A program made the translations under genes and the position numbers. From assembly GCF_008364685.1 (NCBI RefSeq), contig NZ_VTTL01000008.1, forward strand, positions 1-64,000: DNA of 64,000 bases, given 5' to 3'. Of this stretch, positions 59,650-64,000 are shown piece by piece. Each line of letters opens with the position of its first letter. Position 1 is the stretch's first letter. The notes beneath the pieces are model-generated. The model saw only the letters and a list, made by a program, of their open reading frames with translations. It was not told the DNA's origin and made no database searches. This stretch comes from Xanthobacter oligotrophicus. GTDB taxonomy: Bacteria > Pseudomonadota > Alphaproteobacteria > Rhizobiales > Xanthobacteraceae.

Positions 59650-61350
59650 ATGTCCGTCACCGCGTTCGCGCCACCCCCGTTTCTGAGCCGGGAGCGCACC
59701 GTCGCCTCGGCCGGCTTCAATCGCTGGCTGGTGCCGCCGGCGGCCCTCGCCATCCATCTGTGCATCGGCATGGCCTACGGCTTCAGCGTGTTCTGGCTGC
59801 CGCTGTCGCGGGCCGTGGGCGTCAGCGCGCCCGTCGCCTGCCCGGCCGACATGAGCGCGGTGGCCGCCCTGTTCGCCACCTCCTGCGACTGGCAAATCTC
59901 GGCGCTGGGCTGGATGTACACCCTGTTCTTCGTGCTGCTCGGCTCCTCCGCCGCCATCTGGGGCGGCTGGCTGGAGACGGCGGGGCCGCGCAAGGCCGGC
60001 CTCGTCTCCGCCTTCTGCTGGTGCGGCGGCCTCGTGATCTCGGCGGCGGGGGTCTACCTGCACCAGATCTGGATGCTGTGGCTCGGCTCCGGTGTCATCG
60101 GCGGCATCGGCCTCGGGCTCGGCTACATCTCGCCGGTGTCCACCCTCATCAAGTGGTTTCCGGACCGGCGCGGCATGGCCACCGGCATGGCCATCATGGG
60201 CTTCGGCGGCGGTGCCATGATCGGCGCGCCCCTGGCCAACATCCTGATGCAGCATTTCGCCTCTCCCACCTCGGTGGGCGTGTGGCAGACCTTCCTGGTG
60301 ATGGCGGCCCTCTATTTCGTGTTCATGGTGGGCGGCGCGCTCAGCTATCGGGTGCCACGCGAGGGCTGGGCGCCCAAGGGCTGGACGGCGCCGGCCGCCG
60401 CCGCCAACGCCATGGTCACCCACCGCCACGTGCACCTGAACGTGGCCTGGCGCACCCCGCAATTCTGGCTGCTGTGGGCGGTGCTGTGCCTCAACGTGTC
60501 GGCGGGCATCGGCGTCATCGGCATGGCCTCGCCCATGCTGCAGGAGGTGTTCGGCGGGCGGCTCATCGGCCTCGACCTCACCTTCTCCCAGCTCGATGCC
60601 GGCCAGAAGGCGCAAATCGCCGCCATCGCCGCCGGCTTCACCGGCCTGCTCAGCCTGTGCAACATCGGCGGGCGGTTCCTTTGGGCCTCCTTCTCCGACA
60701 AGCTCGGACGGAAGATGACCTACGCCATCTTCTTCGTGCTGGGCTTCGGCCTCTATGCGCTGGTGCCCACCACCGCGCACATGGGCTCGGTGGTGCTGTT
60801 CGTGGGCGCCTTCTGCATCATCCTGTCGTTCTACGGCGGCGGCTTCGCCACCATCCCCGCGTATCTGGCCGACATCTTCGGCACCCACATGGTGGGCGCC
60901 ATCCACGGCCGCCTGCTCACCGCATGGGCCACCGCCGGCGTGCTCGGCCCGGTGCTGGTGAACTATCTGCGCGAATACCAGATCGCCTCCGGCATCCCCC
61001 GCGAGGCCGCCTACGACCAGACCATGTACATCCTCGCCGGGCTGCTGGTGCTGGGCCTCGTGTGCAACCTCCTGGTCCGTCCCGTGGCCGAGCACCTCTA
61101 CATGAAGGACGAGGACCTCAAGAAGATGAGCAAGGCCGCCCTCGCCAAGGAGGACGCCCACGCCGACTTCGAGGACTTCGAGGAAGAGGCGAAGGATGGC
61201 GGCGTCACCATCCTGGCGCGCGGCTCCACCCCCGTGGCCTCCGGCTCCACCCCGCTGCCACTGGTGGTCGCGGCGTGGCTGGTGGTGGGCGTGCCGCTGG
61301 CCTGGGGCGTCTGGATCACCCTGCAGAAGGCGGTGATCCTCTTCCACTGA
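59650..61350 (+). CDS. OxlT/OFA-type MFS transporter with C-terminal extension
   Basis: This 566-residue protein has MFS segments from LVPPAALAIHLCIGMAYGFSVFWLPLSRAVG, the loop WFPDRRGMATGMAIMGFGGGAM near residue 180 and GGRFLWASFSDKLGRKMTYAIFF near 345. The fold ends near 475 and is followed by an acidic cytoplasmic stretch (KKMSKAALAKEDAHADFEDFEEEAKDGG) and an extra helix (VVAAWLVVGVPLAWGVWITL). OFA members carry oxalate, formate, pyruvate or similar acids. Start ATG 59650 follows GGAGGAAAC. Transport of a small carboxylate under the following two-component system is inferred. Confidence 0.88.
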   Translation: MSVTAFAPPPFLSRERTVASAGFNRWLVPPAALAIHLCIGMAYGFSVFWLPLSRAVGVSAPVACPADMSAVAALFATSCDWQISALGWMYTLFFVLLGSSAAIWGGWLETAGPRKAGLVSAFCWCGGLVISAAGVYLHQIWMLWLGSGVIGGIGLGLGYISPVSTLIKWFPDRRGMATGMAIMGFGGGAMIGAPLANILMQHFASPTSVGVWQTFLVMAALYFVFMVGGALSYRVPREGWAPKGWTAPAAAANAMVTHRHVHLNVAWRTPQFWLLWAVLCLNVSAGIGVIGMASPMLQEVFGGRLIGLDLTFSQLDAGQKAQIAAIAAGFTGLLSLCNIGGRFLWASFSDKLGRKMTYAIFFVLGFGLYALVPTTAHMGSVVLFVGAFCIILSFYGGGFATIPAYLADIFGTHMVGAIHGRLLTAWATAGVLGPVLVNYLREYQIASGIPREAAYDQTMYILAGLLVLGLVCNLLVRPVAEHLYMKDEDLKKMSKAALAKEDAHADFEDFEEEAKDGGVTILARGSTPVASGSTPLPLVVAAWLVVGVPLAWGVWITLQKAVILFH

Positions 61351-61614
61351 TCCCCGCCCCTTTCCGGCGCGCTCCCGCCCTGAGCAAAGGGCGCGCCGGA
61401 CCTTTCGCCATTTGCCCGTTGCCGCGATTTGCGCGATGGATGGGGCGATGACCGGCGATCCCGCGCTCCACAAGACGCGGCGGCGGCATCGGGGAGGAAA
61501 GGCGGGACGGATGGCGCGCCAGCGGCGGGCCACACGACGCGTCTTTCGCGCAGGACCCTCAGCGGGCGCCGGATGGGGTGCCGGCGGGGGTCGCAGAAGG
61601 ACGATCGAGACCTG

Positions 61615-63018
61615 ATGGCCACCACCGCCGATGCCCCGCAGGAGGCGACCCAGCACGCCGCCGGCGACATCGCCTTCAGCCCGCATCTCGCCGGCGCCTC
61701 CATCCTGGTGGTGGACGACGAGCCCGGCATGCGGAACTTCCTCGTGCGCATGCTCGCCTCCCGCTGCCGGCACGTGGCGGAGGCGGCGGACGTGGCGGCG
61801 GCCTCGCGGTTGCTGGAGGCGACGCCCTTCGACCTCATCATCCTCGACAACATCATGGCCGGGCGCACCGGCCTCGAATGGCTGGAGGAGCTGCGCGGCT
61901 CGGGCTTCTACCGGGACGTGATCCTCATCACCGCCTTCGCGGACCTGGAAACCGCCATCAAGGCGCTGCGCGCCGGGGCGGCGGACTTTGTGCTGAAGCC
62001 GTTCCGCTCCAACCAGATCCTCAACGCCATCGCCCGCTGCCTCGACCGGGGCCGGCTGATGCGCGAGAATTTCGTGCTGCGCCGCGAGCTGAAAGCCCTG
62101 CCCGGCGTCGGCGCCATGGTGGGCGCTTCCAACGCCACCCGCACCGTGCGGGGCATGATCGAGCGCGTCGGCCCCATGCCCACCACCGTGCTGGTGACCG
62201 GCGAATCCGGCACCGGCAAGGAGGTCACCGCCCGCTCCCTGCACGATGTCTCGCCCCGCGCCGGCAAGCCGTTCGTGCCGGTGAACTGCGCCGCCATCGC
62301 CCCCGAGATCATCGAGAGCGAGCTGTTCGGCCACCTGAAGGGCGCCTTCACCGGCGCCGCCTCCTCCCGCGAGGGGCTGTTCTTCTATGCCCAGGGCGGC
62401 ACCCTGTTCCTCGACGAGGTGGGCGAGCTGCCGCCCGCCATGCAATCGAAGCTGCTGCGCGTCATCGAGGACAAGAAGGTGCGTCCGGTGGGCGCCGAGC
62501 GCGAGGTGCCGGTGGACGTGCGCCTGATCGCCGCCACCAATTGCGACCTCGCCACGGCGGTGGCGCAGGGCCGCTTCCGGCAGGATCTCTATTACCGGCT
62601 CAACGTGGTCAACATCCACCTCGCGCCCCTGCGCGAGCGAGCGCCGGACGTGGAGCCGCTGGCCCACCTGTTCATGGCCGAGCTGTCGGCCCAGCTCGGC
62701 GTGCCGCCCCTCGACCTGACGGCGGGAGTGCTGCGCGCCCTCGCCCGCTACGACTGGCCCGGCAATGTGCGCGAGCTGCGCAACGTCATCGAGCGCTCGC
62801 TCATCCTCGGCGAATTCCCCAGCGACGTGGTGCCCGACGCCGACGAGGAACCGGCGGTGGAGGACACGGACGCCCTCCCGCAGGCCCTCGGCGCGGTGGA
62901 GAAGGCCCATATGCTCAAGGTGCTGGGCGAAGCCGGCGGCAACCGGGCGGAGGCGGCGCGTCGCCTCGGTGTCTCGCGCAAGACCCTCGACCGCAAGCTG
63001 AAAGCCTGGAATGCCTGA
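61615..63018 (+). CDS. NtrC-family sigma-54 response regulator (DctD-like)
   Basis: This 467-residue protein has a receiver domain (VVDDEPG near residue 35, phosphoacceptor in LIILDNIMAGRTG near 80, Lys in FVLKPF near 125) and an AAA+ domain with GESGTGKE, GAFTGA and GTLFLDEVGELP. A Fis-type HTH (NRAEAARRLGVSRKTLDRKLK) ends it. GAFTGA is intact, so it can drive sigma-54. Start ATG 61615. It overlaps the sensor kinase by eight bases. Confidence 0.93.
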   Translation: MATTADAPQEATQHAAGDIAFSPHLAGASILVVDDEPGMRNFLVRMLASRCRHVAEAADVAAASRLLEATPFDLIILDNIMAGRTGLEWLEELRGSGFYRDVILITAFADLETAIKALRAGAADFVLKPFRSNQILNAIARCLDRGRLMRENFVLRRELKALPGVGAMVGASNATRTVRGMIERVGPMPTTVLVTGESGTGKEVTARSLHDVSPRAGKPFVPVNCAAIAPEIIESELFGHLKGAFTGAASSREGLFFYAQGGTLFLDEVGELPPAMQSKLLRVIEDKKVRPVGAEREVPVDVRLIAATNCDLATAVAQGRFRQDLYYRLNVVNIHLAPLRERAPDVEPLAHLFMAELSAQLGVPPLDLTAGVLRALARYDWPGNVRELRNVIERSLILGEFPSDVVPDADEEPAVEDTDALPQALGAVEKAHMLKVLGEAGGNRAEAARRLGVSRKTLDRKLKAWNA

Positions 63019-64000
63019 ACCGGCGGCGCAGGCCGCACCGAGGCGCCTGTTCTCCCGCCTGCGCTCGGTGCGGGCGCGGCTGCTGGCCATCGCGCTTTTG
63101 CCGACGCTGATCATCATGCCGGCGGTTCTGGCGCTGGTGGTGACGTGGTGGACGCGCCAGTTCGACCACCTGCTCATCTCGAAAGTCGCGGGCGACCTCA
63201 CCATCGCCCGGCAGTATCTCGACCGCCTCATGGAGCGATCCGACGAGACCCTGCACGCGCTGGGGGAATCGGTCGCCTTCGCCCGGGTGGCAGAGGCCGG
63301 CGACGGCGCCGCCATGGCCGACTTCCTCGATGCCCGCCGCCGCACCATGGGGCTCGATTTCCTCTACCTGCTGGACCCGCAGGGCCGCCGTATCGCCGCC
63401 TCCCCGCCCTCGGTGCAGGATGGTCCGGAAGCGCGCCTGTGGCTGGTGGAGCGCCGGGCGCTTGAGGGGCAGGCCTCCACGCAGATCGACATCTTCGGTC
63501 CGGACCAGCTCGCCCGCCTCTCCCCCGAGCTTGCGGCGCGTGCCCATATCGCCCTCGTCCCCACCCCCGGCGCCGTGCCCACCGCGCGCGATGCCGAGGA
63601 CCGGGGCATGGTGGTGCAATCCGGCACCCCGGTGCAGCTTTCGGACGGCACGCGGAAAGGGGCGCTGGTGGGCGGCATCCTGCTCAACCAGAATCTCGAT
63701 TTCATCGACACCATCAACGACCTCGTCTACCGCCCCGGCAGCCTGCCCGAGGGCAGCGCCGGCACCGCCACCCTGTTCGTGGACGACGTGCGCGTCTCCA
63801 CCAACGTGCGCCTGTTCGAGGGTCGCCGGGCGCTGGGCACCCGCGTGTCGAAGGAGGTGCGCGACGCGGTGCTGGGCGAGGGCCGGGTGTGGCTCGACCG
63901 CGCCTTCGTGGTGAACGACTGGTACATCTCCGCCTACGAGCCGGTGGTGGACAGCAAAGGCCAGCGCATCGGCATGCTCTATGTGGGCTTCCTGGAGGCG
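63011..64000 (+). CDS. Cache-domain sensor histidine kinase, N-terminal part
   Basis: ATG 63011, eight bases inside the response regulator end, opens 330 codons to the window end. A membrane segment (LLAIALLPTLIIMPAVLALVVTWW) lies at about 25-48. It is followed by a long periplasmic region with MGLDFLYLLDPQGRRIAASP and WYISAYEPVVDSKGQRIGMLYVGF, typical of Cache domains that bind carboxylates in DctB-like kinases. The kinase core is outside the window. Partner of the regulator at 61615. Confidence 0.88.
   Translation, partial: MPEPAAQAAPRRLFSRLRSVRARLLAIALLPTLIIMPAVLALVVTWWTRQFDHLLISKVAGDLTIARQYLDRLMERSDETLHALGESVAFARVAEAGDGAAMADFLDARRRTMGLDFLYLLDPQGRRIAASPPSVQDGPEARLWLVERRALEGQASTQIDIFGPDQLARLSPELAARAHIALVPTPGAVPTARDAEDRGMVVQSGTPVQLSDGTRKGALVGGILLNQNLDFIDTINDLVYRPGSLPEGSAGTATLFVDDVRVSTNVRLFEGRRALGTRVSKEVRDAVLGEGRVWLDRAFVVNDWYISAYEPVVDSKGQRIGMLYVGFLEA

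Noticed and set aside
59587-63348. Minus-strand open frame of over 1200 codons opposite the transporter and response regulator
   Set aside because: Its translation is low-complexity His/Gly/Arg-rich and spans three real genes on the other strand.

Overview
The window is a very GC-rich chromosomal segment of an alphaproteobacterium. A sciP (DUF1153) cell-cycle gene, Rhizobiales-style dispersed palindromic repeats and the gene content (ketone carboxylase-like operon, tripartite tricarboxylate transporter, complete C-P lyase operon) fit the Xanthobacteraceae (Xanthobacter/Azorhizobium/Ancylobacter type). That placement is inferred from content, not from a marker gene. I see no prophage, insertion sequence, CRISPR array or rRNA; there is one tRNA (Lys-CTT).

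Region 1 (1-17.1 kb) is a ketone/secondary-alcohol catabolic island. A five-gene minus-strand operon (10277 to 2483) has the gene order and subunit sizes of acetophenone carboxylase (Apc1-Apc5): HyuA-like, small zinc-ribbon, HyuA-like, HyuB-like, epsilon. Around it lie an AcoR/AcxR-type sigma-54 activator, a CobW-type metal GTPase, a thiolase and a zinc alcohol dehydrogenase. Four promoters (for the carboxylase, cobW, thiolase and alcohol dehydrogenase) carry near-perfect -24/-12 sigma-54 elements, so the set reads as one regulon: alcohol to ketone to beta-keto acid, then, via a CoA-activating enzyme not seen here, thiolytic cleavage. An acyl-CoA dehydrogenase end, a MaoC-type hydratase and a MetA-type outer-membrane protein sit at the left edge.

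Region 2 (17.3-29.7 kb) is mostly housekeeping: tRNA-Lys, tctCBA, leuA with a leader-peptide attenuator, a NUDIX/old-yellow-enzyme pair, a PhzF-like protein, pdxY, a polysaccharide deacetylase and an amidase.

Region 3 (29.8-42.3 kb) is a phosphonate locus: phnC-D-E1-E2, a divergent phnF with a clear operator, and phnG-H-I-J-K-L-M-N. Palindromic repeats have entered it at several points, including an in-frame block inside phnI.

Region 4 (42.4-49.2 kb) holds sciP, a Kef-type antiporter, an SDR/LysR pair and a MarR/FUSC efflux pair. Region 5 (49.2-59.3 kb) is an accessory catabolic zone: an FAD monooxygenase with a DUF2783 partner and a VOC protein under a divergent MarR; a MarR pseudogene beside a metallo-beta-lactamase-fold gene; a Liv-type binding protein; a MarR/MFS pair; and a GlxA/SDR pair. 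Region 6 (59.6-64 kb) is an OxlT-type MFS transporter with its own sigma-54 promoter, followed by an NtrC-family response regulator and a Cache-domain sensor kinase cut by the window end.
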